A stretch of 64,000 nt of DNA from Trichoplax adhaerens. Taxonomy: Eukaryota; Placozoa; Uniplacotomia; Trichoplacea; Trichoplacidae. Positions 40,991-52,051 of this stretch are shown here, one piece after another. How positions within the stretch are numbered: position 1 is the stretch's first letter; each line of letters begins with the position of its first letter. The DNA lies in the NCBI RefSeq assembly GCF_000150275.1, contig NW_002060946.1:1879454-1943453 (forward strand). Reading direction: 5' to 3'. The position numbers and the translations under genes are program-made. The notes below the pieces were generated by a model, which searched no databases, had not been told where the DNA came from, and worked only from the letters and a program-made list of their open reading frames with translations.

Positions 40991-41859
40991 CAATACAGTT
41001 TAAACAATAAGCAGTACGTACAGTAAATACAGGCCAAAAATAGAAAAGTCTATTCAGCTCGATGGATGTTGCTTCTTAGTTAAATTGCCCTATTTTTATC
41101 GTTATACTGATCCAATCATTGATATATATTAACAATTATATGAATAGTGAACAATTTGCAATATGTTATGTATCTCTTTCTTGAAGATTAAGCTATAAAA
41201 GTTAAAAATGAAGTAAAAACGCTGCCCAAACCCGATCAAATTATTGATTTTCTAACCCGAAATGAGCACAATCGCTATACAAGCACTGCATTAGCACAGA
41301 ATTACTTGACTTTGAATCCCTCCCTGGAGTTGGGTTTGAGGTTGACTTTATTAAGGACACTAATGCTGGCTCTTCTCGGCCACCGTAGATAGCTGACTGA
41401 GAATGAAGGTTCCATTGATTAACGAGTCACCGTTTCTTTACAAATCTCATTTACTGTATATGACGTATGTACACACTATCCAGTATTATTTGCGAGTTAA
41501 GATAAAAAAGTTTATTCTCTTCCGGATGAATTGCTTATGTATTAGCAGCAGAGCTTATCTTCATATTTTGAATAGCTAGTCAATAACTCCTACCGTACTG
41601 TAAAAGTAAAGTAACCAATCTCAAGTACACGATCACTAAGTTAGTACACGTTGCAACGCGTTGTAGATCATCTTATATTCAATTAATTATTTGTCAGGGA
41701 CTACTGAAGGAAAGAGAAAGAGAGACAGAAAAGGATTTTTCATCGACAAAAATGTGAGAATCGATTTTTTTGCTGGTCATTTGGCTATACCTGAAGACTG
41801 AAAGCGTACAACGTCACCAATCACCTTGGAGGCACTTTTTTGCGAGCACACTTGTAAAC

Positions 41860-43150
41860 AATGTACTGTACTGTACATTCAAGTGTACAAGTGTACTGTA
41901 CAGTACGATGTGTTCATTTCCTTTCAGACTGGGAAAAAGGGAAGAACAGTACCGAAATCAAGGTCAAATTACTATACTTTATACCATAATGGAGCTAGAG
42001 AGCTGAACTTTTTATACAAGTTGATAGAATTAAATGTCTATGCAAGAAGAGTCGAAGCAGATAGTAATCATTACTATGTACAATACTTTGCCATGCCAAA
42101 GTTGGAAACGAAAATAAACCCACGTTTACAGGCGGAGGGGGTTCCATTTTTATCGATGAAAAGTCGTCGTTTCCTGTCTCTTCCTTTTTCTTCCGTACAG
42201 TGTACAGTACAGTACACTACAGTACTGTATAAAATGTACTGTCAACATTGAACAATAAGTCAAGCAAGGTTCGACCTTGGGCCAATCAAACGATAATGAT
42301 TTAAATGCTGTACCGCGGTCTTTTCGTACAATACAGCACAGCACAGTACAGTACTGTCAACAACAAATCCAGCAAGACTCGACCTTGGGCCGGCAGATTA
42401 GCTAATCAAACGATGGTGGTTTAAATACTTTAAACAATAACAGTGATAATAGACAATATACTGTATATCACACTAGGCAATTGTCGATATTATGATAGCC
42501 CTTTAATAATCAATTAAAATGTTCCACTTAGCGCGCATTCAAATGTAAATGAAGCGTACAGTACATACTGTACGTACAGTACAATAGAGAGAGGAAAGAT
42601 AAAACCGCTATTGAATGGCATAGTACGTACAGTAGAAGTTGACCAACGGTATTACAGTACTGCAAGACTGCAAAGTACTGTACACTGTACAGTATGTTTA
42701 TGTGTACTGTACTGTACACACAAACTGTGCAGTATGAATAGAGTGTGTGGAAAGTCATTTGATATTTGTACAGTACAGCGTTTACGGGAAATTTTTGTAC
42801 TGTACAGTGTACAGTATACTGGTGTACTGTACAATGTACAGTACACGATAGTAGCGGATGTCGGAGACCTTTTACTATTTTGAACCCCCAAAAACACCAC
42901 GGGCGCTTTATTATTTTAATAAGAGTGTAGCAAAAATTCATGCTAACTACAGTCTTTCAAATAACTTGATTGATCATAATTCCTTAACAAAGTTCAATGC
43001 TTGATCGATTGCACACTACTGTACGTACGATGAAGGAGATTGCAATGCTGGCCAGTAGTATGTACTGTATGATACAGTAGACATGACACCAGCTTTATCC
43101 TATGGCATACTGTACAGTACTGTACTGTACAGTACAGTAGAACGATCGAA
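41860..43150. repeat. GTAC-motif cluster and rearranged repeat fragments
   Basis: Dense gtactgtac/gtacagtac runs occur at 41860-41910, 42195-42240, 42555-42585, 42670-42720, 42800-42845 and 43105-43140. They alternate with inverted fragments of the block at 37100-37425. Open frames across it (41826-42251 plus, 42528-42941 minus and others) are translations of the motif and are not called as genes. Confidence 0.7.
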
Positions 43151-43216
43151 CGAGGAGTCAGTCGATTGTACTCTACGGTACAATGTACTGTAGTGTTTCC
43201 CAAAAAAATTAGGGGG

Positions 43217-45168
43217 GCAGCAGTGTTGATATTTATAGTTAGCATTGTGATATATAGCACCGTGGGTTCCCTTCGGTGTTCATTTTGCTTGAAAAAACAT
43301 CACCACTCAACCTTTTTTTCCTGTCTCGGTCGTCTCCAAATTATAACTTACAAGCTGCAAATCAATTTAAACCACCTTGGTTCGTGTATTTTTGTTCCAA
43401 TTAGAGCTAAAAAAATTGGGTTTTATCCTAAAGTACAACATTCAATCGGTATCCGCATTACTGTAGTTGGTCTACTTCGTCGAAACGCCTTCAACCACCT
43501 GAGTGTCGCATTGAATGGACGATGCAGATAATATACGTGCTGCCGGAAGGAGGCTACGGCGCATTGGCGATTTTGCCGAGAATGAAGCACCAAGAGAAAG
43601 AAATTATGCTTGGTATGATAATCTTTTAATGCGGCGACATTTACGATATTTGCTGCAAGCTTGGCAACAACTACGCTATATTTTCTTCTAGTTGATGGAA
43701 ACAATTCATTTCTATTAAACGTTGAATTGCATAGAAAAAAAGGAAAACTCATGGATGACCGGTGACACTAGTTGGATAGTGTACGCACTTGGTATCTTGA
43801 GAAAAAAAAAATGAACTTCTTAATTAATTTAATATATCTTACACGTACATAGCTAAACGATTTACTGTGCTTCGTGAATTCTAATATATTATAGTAAGCT
43901 AAACATAGTCTAGCTTGCATCCAAGTGAAAGTGAATATTTTCTTAACTTCAACTTTTATTTTTTTTTGTCTACGTATTTTCGTGCTGTACCATGTTCTAC
44001 GTGAAGTACACCGATGATCGTAACTGGTTTTAATCTGTGTAAAACGATGCTGTCTATACTTTCTTCCCTTTTTTTTTTATATTCTGCTTTGTGCTGGATA
44101 CACTTAGCAAGATATGACTTTTTTGATCAATTTCGTATGAATTAACAGGTTATAAAGTTTCAATGCTCTATAGTTCAATACTACTGTATGCGACAGTGTG
44201 ATATCCAGTGGTCAATACAGTATTCAGATGGAATCGCCGTAGGCGGTAGTGCCGGTGAAAATTTGTTGTAGTCAACTTGGTAGTATGATGCTGTAGTATC
44301 GCTGATTTCAGCCATATCAAGTTATCTTGTAATTCTTTCCACTATTATCCATCACCTGTTTGTCATCAATCGCTTGGATCCGCTGTTAATTTCCGAAAAA
44401 GTAGCAGAGTACAGTACAATATTATTATTATGAATGACCTCTGTAAACAGTGTGTGGACGGACGTACCATGTATTGCGCATGTTGGTCAGCTGCAAAGAC
44501 TTTCACAGTATGCTGTCTTACTCTGAAAAGCGTAAGCGGTACCGATTCCACCTGTAGAGGTAACAAACTGAATTAACCTCCTTGTTGTCCTACAAACTAC
44601 AGTATATACAGATGTATACAGTACTGTACACTGTACAGTACATATCGATAAACTACAAGCCGACGGACGCGTACGCAATCGAACATGAATTTCAATTGTA
44701 ACCGCAATGTTAACTTGTTTTTAATTTTCTTCTTGTCATCGAGGTACAAATTTGTTACTCGATATGTTATGCTTGATTGATTATATTGTTATTACATGTA
44801 AAGTCAATGAATAGACTGTATTTGAAGATATTTTGCTTCATGAAATGATAGACTAGAGAAATGGCGATGCAATAATATTTGATATTTTGGTAATGATGGA
44901 GTACAGTCTGTATATTATGACGTCACAAAATGATCATTTTTCAATCAAGTATAGAATCCATGATCGCGCTAATTAACTTAATTAACTTACTGTCATAGTT
45001 AATTTACTTTCTTTGATCGACAAATTTTTCAAATCGATCGACTAATTTTCAAATCGTGTAAGACGTATTACTATTCATAAAATATATCTTGATAACGTAA
45101 TTTAAATTTAAATTTGTATTGATCAATTAACTCTATCAATAGCCCTACGGGACGTATCATAGGAACTT
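43217..45168 (+). repeat. Duplicated segment, copy B
   Basis: Direct repeat of 37425-39736. It carries an insertion at about 43750-43956 (beginning catggatgaccggtgac) absent from copy A. It lacks the two extra stretches of copy A. High identity outside the small ORF suggests a recent duplication. Confidence 0.85.
43515..43691 (+). CDS. BH3-like mini-protein in duplicate B
   Basis: The ORF has 58 codons from an ATG. Residues 10-21 read A-G-R-R-L14-R-R-I17-G18-D19-F-A. The LRRIGD core is identical to that of vertebrate BIM, with a small residue at h1 and Ala at h4. A conserved Asn follows, as in the 20467 protein. There is no hydrophobic anchor; the C-terminal third (about 37-58) is an Arg/Leu/Gln-rich amphipathic segment ending YIFF. 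If expressed, it could be a soluble or mitochondria-directed BH3 peptide. The stop is immediately preceded by a pyrimidine-rich ttttcttctag, which also resembles a splice acceptor, so the gene could be larger. A longer antisense open frame (43423-43752) exists. The call rests on the core motif, the shared frame in two copies and the neighbouring BH3 ORFs. Confidence 0.4.
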   Translation: MDDADNIRAAGRRLRRIGDFAENEAPRERNYAWYDNLLMRRHLRYLLQAWQQLRYIFF

Positions 45169-45169
45169 T

Positions 45170-46700
45170 TTTCTTCGACCTTCAGTAATAAAGTATGCTC
45201 TTGTAGCATTAAATATTCAACGGTCTAGTTTCTTATTGATTATTTGAATGTCAATCAGTATACAAACTTAAAATTACTTCCTTGAGGTCGCTTCCGGGTA
45301 CACTTGGAATCATTTGTTTATATTGGGATAGCATGCGTTTGGGGATGATGCCGAGAATTTCTCTGGCAAGGATGGATATATTGTATGTAAATAGGATGGT
45401 ACTATGAGCAGTTATTTTGACGCCTTATTTTATCAATGTTAGCTGAATTCGTTTTGGACGTCTCATTATTTTGGGCCAATTTGGAACGACTCGGCTATTT
45501 CTGCTTAGTTTATTTACCGTCATCAATTGATTTATATAGCGGTTTATACAATTGTCAGTCAGGATTGACACTAATTTTAAGTGTTTCAGATATAGCATAT
45601 TTTGTTCACTTTAGTAATGCTCTGCATATTGGCAATAGTAATTTGTAGAATAGTTACTGTATAAGAGCCGCAAAAATAATGTTGATAAGAATAGAAAACT
45701 ATAATCGGCGGTGCCGTAAATAGTCAAGGTTTGTCGTACTCGAACATGAATAAATTAGGGTGTATTACTGTTTACACAAACTTTCGAGGACAGATTGGAT
45801 ATCATTAATAAGGATTTTATAGCAATTCATTTAATAACAATTTATTGCTGGTGGAAAGGGGTTTCTTTGCGGTCAATAGATGAAAAATCAAATTAAATGA
45901 ATGGAAAGGTTGACACTAAATATCTTATTCCATTGATCCGCTGAATGTCAGTCATACCTAGTATGTCGTTAAAAGTATTTAAAAAGGATATAATTAAAAA
46001 TCGCTATTCGAAATATTTTATTTCTACATCATGCGTATATTGCTATGATATTAGCATTAAGAATACAGATATCAAGAGGATCCAACACATTCGTTATCGA
46101 AAAGTAACTGAGTAAAAAAGTTCCCTTGCAGTCTGGATGCAGTAAATAGCATTAATTTCTACGGAACGTATACTTTATTCAGCAAATTAAAATAAGTGTA
46201 TGTATAGAGCAATAATATTGGTTAGAAATATTAGCGATATAGCTATATTCTATATCATAACTGAAGATATTCCATACGGCTTAGATATTTTCAAAGAGAA
46301 ATGAGTTTAATCGCATATTTACAATAAAACTAGTCAATTATTCAAATTTGGACTATAATTCCATTTAGAGGTATCAACTGACAATTAGGATTTATTCATA
46401 TACAAGCTTCCATAGAAATTTATCTACAAAATCGCAGTATCTGAAATGTATCTTTCAGACGGTTAAAATTAAAACTTAGTTACAATAAAACTTTAATTTT
46501 AAAAATGTAATTAGTACGATACTTAATTGAAAGAAATTCAAGTGCTTTATGAAGTAGATGGAGGGAGCATTTGGATGTAAGGAATAATAACCATCACTGT
46601 GAAGCCTTGACTGGGCGTAGATATACTTTTAGTTTTTTTTATACAACATTCTCATTTTTTATAAATATTATTAGAACGTTTTCAAATGTTAACGATAGTA
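45170..46700. other. Intergenic, no gene seen
   Basis: A 70-codon plus-strand ORF from an ATG (45436-45648) has no recognisable domain. I see no repeat or motif cluster here. Confidence 0.4.
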
Positions 46701-46708
46701 ATATTTTA

Positions 46709-49700
46709 CTAGTCGCTGCATTCGGGTGAACTTGATCGTATATTGTATTCTTCTTCGGTCGTAGTACTTGCTGCCGGAGATGAAACTTTAGTTGGTGGTA
46801 ATGGCTTAAATGGATTTAAACTGCGTACAGATTTTCCACCGCGCGTGTTTACTTCTTGAGATTTCGTTAACAGTGGTGGCATAAATGAAGACTGTAAATT
46901 GTTATCATTAACGTCAGGTTGACTTGAAGTTATCACAGATTGTGATAAACTTCGAGTCGTTGATGGCGTTACTGAGCTCATTCGTGATAAACTTTCGCTT
47001 TCTTCCGTTGATGAATCTACGTTATTCCTATTATTACTTTGCCAAAAAGGACTACTCAAAAACTGATTTCTGCTTTTATTGGACTGAATTGAAGAGGGTG
47101 TAGGGATTTCGTCTCTGGAGGACATGATCGAGCTTGAAGCTGCCGATTCACTACGACTAGGAGTATCTTGGTAATCTTCATTAGTGCCAAATTTGGATAA
47201 TTCAGAATACTTACTATCCCAAGCAGGTTTAGTTCGGCGCGATAACGATGGCAGACTTGAAGCAGAGTTAGGGCGAAAAACTGTTTTATCAAATTTATCA
47301 TTGCGAGATTTTTCTTCGCTACTCATCCTCCTATCCGAAATACTTTCACTAATACTGTTTCTCGCTTGAGTTTGAAATTGAGTATCAGGTTGAATCGATC
47401 GAGTTCTTGTCATTTCTTCGGAGGACATTGGTCTGTTTCGATTTGATTTTCGTTGTGATCGAGCCGAGTGACTCCTGTCGGTAGCTCTATTAGATAGATT
47501 ATCTGAGACTATATCATTTTTTGTCGGAGTTAAGGTTCGAGAAGATAGTTCAGTATCATTGTAACTGGATGCAATGCTTGACCTTGCTTGAGTTACATCT
47601 TCAATAATTATTGAATCTTCTCGCTGTACCTCTCTATTGTTAATTTCATGATCACTTTGACTAGAGATAGCATCCTCTTCTTGAGATACTAAATGCGCGG
47701 GATTTGGACTATTAATGGCTAATCTATATTTTTCCATTAACTCCTCTAATCTTTCATCTGAAATTTCAGTTCTGTCGGATTCCAAATCAGTACCAGTTCG
47801 AGAAGTGATTGGAGTACTGATGGAGGATCTGCATTGTTCAAGTAACTCTTGCAATCTGCTCTCATCGACGCTTTGGGTATCATCCTATTTTCATCAAGGA
47901 TTGATGCCATTATTCAATAGTAATCATGATGTGGCTACATGAAGAATCTTAAAAATGTAAGTGAATGAGATATAATATTAATTTACCTCTTCATCATATT
48001 TCATTTTATGCAATTGTTGTTCAATGGTCTTAAGGCGATGATTTAAATCTCGTTGAAATTTCGTTTCAAATAAGCTATACTCTCCTAGACCTAGGTAGAT
48101 GACAAGTGAAATAGGTTCATACGAGTGTTTCCCTAAATATCTCAAAAACCTTTCAGTAGGCAGGATATATGTCTATGATCAGTACCATAGTTATCGATAT
48201 CGTTTTCATCAGCTTGCCATGCTATTATTTCATCTTTAACGAGACTCTATAGGATTAATTGTCAACATATTGGAAATACAAAATGTTAAAAGTTGCTATT
48301 GTACTGCAAAATTGCTCATCTAATCGCCAATAGTTGTAAAAATTTATTTCTTACATCGATTTTAGTTACACTAGTAATATTTTCAGTCATATCTTCATTT
48401 GGAACCATAGTTAAACTTTCGAATTTATCTGCCGGCATGATAGATTTCAATTTTCTAATTGTCATACAAGTAAGAATACAAACTTTACTGCAAGAAATAA
48501 ATAATCAGAAGCAAATCGTGACTACTAGAAAATTAAAATTTCTCAGTCGTACGTATCAATGCTATCTAAGATCTCTTTTTCTCGCTTTTCCGGAAGAAAT
48601 CCATTTGAAAGATTTTTAGAACTTGCAATATGGGTGTTTGTCTGGTTGATATGGATTTAGTATCCGCATTAATACCAATAAAGTCAAATAGGCATCGAAA
48701 CAAGACTGTGATTATTGAATATAATCTAGTACCGTCTCAGTTTCGTCTTGATTTTCATCCGCTTCAAGCAAGAGCTGCTCAATTCTCTTTTTTTCTTCAT
48801 CTGTCATCGTAACTATATTGGCCGCATCTGCTGCGAGCTATGTCAGCCAATAAAACTCTTGTGTTACTTATTACAATTACGTTAATAGCAGGGATCACTC
48901 AAGAAATTTTTTTCTCCCATTCCCATACACGGGAAGGAATTTCTTGAGTAGTCCCTATTAACAGATAGAGAATTATGTTATATCTCAATCTAATATGATT
49001 ATATTACAATACCTCGATATTTCTTCTAATATAGTTTTTATTTTTAGAGTCCGTTTTTTCACTTTTTTGGTTACTATGGTGCCTTTTATCGTTTTTTCCC
49101 TTTTGCTTTCTGCTTTGTTTAATCTTTCTATGTATTCGAGTCCTTGTCATTTCTGAATGATTTTCAGTTCGAACATTGGATTTTTTGCTACTCGATATCT
49201 CTGTAGCTGCCAATAAATGGTCTCAGATATATATTTGATTGATAAAACAACAAACAGAAACATCAATATAGAAATTTACCTTGTTCTTCATCTGATATAT
49301 CGGAAAGGTTGTAATTGACATCTAGATTACTTTCAATTAGTCCCGGCGGTTGAGTAGCAAAGAGAGGTGAAAATGTTCCAGAATAAGCTTCTATTTCCTC
49401 ATCGTCACTGAAAGCTATGCAAAAATCGAACATCACTACAAAGAAACATCTTCAATGCTTATAACTATAAATTAACCTCTTACAGTTACGAGTAAATACT
49501 TTATAGAATTATATCAGATTACTTGATAAATCGGGCGCAGGGCCAATAGCGTTAATGTGATTTTTAGATAGTAAAGCAATTTCTTTTCCTTCTCGTTCGA
49601 GTTGCCTTTGCTGCTCTATTAACTGTTGTGACCATTGAGATTCTAACACTAGCCGTTTCTTCTTGACTTCTTTTTCTTTCTATTTATTGATTCATCATCA

Positions 49701-50813
49701 GAAATATATATTATGAATATTTAGCAGCAATGGAAACTTAAGTGCAGATAATAGTTCAAACCTTGACTACATCAGTAAGAAGAGAATCTAATTTCTGAAT
49801 TCTTTTTAATCCCTTAGCAATTCTGGGATCCAGAACTTCTTCCGGCGTAGCTGCAACATCTTCTTTGGCTGCATTTACATTACTTGAATCTGCGGTGTCA
49901 TTTTGTGATTGCTTCTCATCTGTGACTTCCGTACACTCCTATTGTTTAAGGTTGAAGAGTATTAAACGAATGGTTGTAAGGCATAACTTAAATTTTTAAC
50001 ATTTTATTATCGATAAATTAGCAATATTCTACGATAAATTTTAAAGTTTATTTGGTACTATAATTCATGTACTTCTTTTGGTTTGTTTAATTCGATATCG
50101 TTATCACTTTCAGCTTCCTCAACAGGTTCCTTTTATGTAATATTTTGTTGGAATATAAGATAATAGTTATTTAAATTATATTTCCGTTTTATTAGAGAAT
50201 AGTTCATAGAAAATACGAAATTAATCAGTATGAATCTGTACAAGTAAGATGCTACTATACCTCAATGCTTGCTACTTCTATTTCCTCCACTGGTCGTGAA
50301 AAAGAAAGAGCATATTGACGTCGTAATACGATATGGCAAAAAGTTTATCAGGAATTTTACAGATTTTGTTAGCTTATTAAAATGATTATTGGTACCTTCT
50401 GGTGTTAATACTTCCAGAGATGATGAAGCAGGTCTATTAGAGCGCTACACGATTGATAATATATGTTATTTTTAAACTCAGCTATGACAGTTAGTGTAAA
50501 ATAACTCAATATGTGTGTAATAAAAATAATCGAGCTTAGAAAGTATAGTTTTACATATTACTTTCGTAATAAATTTAGCTATAAAATATTATAGGTTGAT
50601 GATAGATACGTTCGTTGTGCGTCGTAGTAAGATATATGCAAACGCAGTAGGCATAGCATGATGATTAAAACTTGATATTATTTTACTTCCTCTTTAGGTT
50701 TTAAAGTTTTAAATTAAAATAGTGAATAAACGAGTAACTTAAACGAGCAATTTTAGATACTAACCACAGATGAATGACCTGATATTGGTGGATATTGGTC
50801 GTCGTTATCATTC
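46709..50813 (-). CDS. FSIP1: FSIP1-like coiled-coil protein (5' end incomplete)
   Basis: Twelve minus-strand exons join in phase to 763 codons plus stop: 50765-50813, 50396-50444, 50261-50289, 50073-50129, 49762-49938, 49523-49679, 49280-49414, 49013-49206, 48733-48837, 48186-48246, 47987-48090, 46709-47884. The first coding exon, upstream of 50813, was not found. Matches to fibrous sheath-interacting protein 1, in order: SNRPASSSLEVLTPE near the N-terminus; DPRIAKGLKRIQKLDSLL then a Lys-rich coiled coil; an acidic SDDEEIEAYSGTFSPLF segment; NYIRRNIE followed by VTMTDEEKKRIEQLL; and QRDLNHRLKTIEQQLHKMK. The last exon is a long Ser/Thr/Asn-rich low-complexity tail of about 380 residues without domains. 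In mammals FSIP1 belongs to the sperm flagellum fibrous sheath, so a ciliary or flagellar role here is inference. It is longer than human FSIP1 (about 580 residues) because of the tail. Confidence 0.82.
48881..48962. repeat. Terminal-inverted-repeat element inside an FSIP1 intron
   Basis: The stretch gttaatagcagggatcactc at 48881 and its imperfect complement (aatttcttgagtagtccctattaac, ending 48962) flank a short centre. It fits wholly inside the intron between the exons ending at 49013 and starting at 48837. It is a MITE-like remnant or an intronic hairpin. Confidence 0.65.
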
Positions 50814-52051
50814 CTATAATGTTAATAAAAATTGATAGTTAGTAACAAACTGAGTTAATACGCTCTTTAATGACATTTATGGTACATCTTTTTGCAAGCT
50901 AATATTACGGCATCAAATTTTATACATTTGAGCCTTTTTATGGCGATATTTCATATTATAGCTTGGCTGTCAATATGTTATACGTTTATTCAACTAAGAT
51001 TTAAAATGTTTAAGTATAAAAATTTACATTTAATAGAATTATTGACTAATCCTATGTGGGTGAAACAGATTGTGGGTATACAGTACGTTTACTTCAAGAC
51101 TAATGAAATAAATTGATTAATTAGAAGATTTAGATTAAAGTAGCTAGAGCAATCGTATCAATTACAGCATAGATCAATCCTATTCTTAATTATATCATAA
51201 CTTGCCTGACACTTTCGGTACTATCCATACCAATAGCTTATAGTACATATAGGTACATAATTAAATAATTCAGTCAATTTATGATGTAATGATGTCACTA
51301 TGTAGAGTCCAGATGAATAAATAATTCCACGGGGTAATCCAAAATTCAGATATCATTTATTACTATACTAATTTATATCTAAGTCATAAAATTCTGGCTT
51401 CGTCGAGATTAAATAAGTAAGTAGTTACTGTCTATGTCAATGAAGAATTCGTCCAACTTGCAATGCTAACCGTGTGAACGTATTACACTCGTATTTCTAA
51501 TTGAAAGCTATTGCTAAATTCACACATCGATGTAGCAAACTATCTCCATTATCTCAAGTCGTTAGTAATTCAGTTTTATAGTATTTCAGCATATTCTATT
51601 GCCTATTTGGTATCTCAAGTACATATGATTATTTGTGCTTATGTTATGATTGATACGGTTGTGGTTTAAGAATTTCAACGGGAGGAATTCGTTACTATGA
51701 TACGAGCCATTTGAAATTAAGAATGATTCTATAATGCTCATGCGCAATGCTTCACGAAGTCTGCCGTCAAATGATCCTGCAGTAACTGTAACTGTGATAG
51801 TCAGACACCGAAGGCTCCAGTGGACTATACCCCCTATACAGTATCGTATACCATTATGATAGTATACGACACTATACTTCACGGCTATATCGAAAGATGT
51901 TCCATGTCTAGTGTTCCACATTCGCTTAGTCAAAAACCTCTTCGAGAGCACCAATTTCAAAATTGCTCCTAGCTGCGTTGCGGGCACTAGTAGCGAGACT
52001 GTTGGTGAACATTTTCCCTTTACCGGTTTACTAGTCCTTTTAGTTGCAGTA
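50814..52051. other. Interval between divergent FSIP1 and SNIP1
   Basis: It should hold the missing first FSIP1 exon and two promoters, since the genes point away from each other. I could not identify the exon. The 202-codon minus-strand frame 51586-52194 is in part the antisense of the SNIP1 first exon and is not called. Confidence 0.4.

Noticed and set aside
42528-42941. 137-codon minus-strand frame rich in Tyr/Cys/Thr/Val
   Set aside because: A translation of GTAC-motif repeats, as are similar frames at 18048-18389, 19527-19889, 40218-40608 and 41826-42251.
45436-45648. 70-codon ORF containing LERLGYF, considered as another BH3
   Set aside because: Lacks the essential Asp after the small residue, and there is no other family signature.
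48293-48619. Plus-strand 108-codon frame
   Set aside because: Lies in an FSIP1 intron on the opposite strand, with no domain or splice context.
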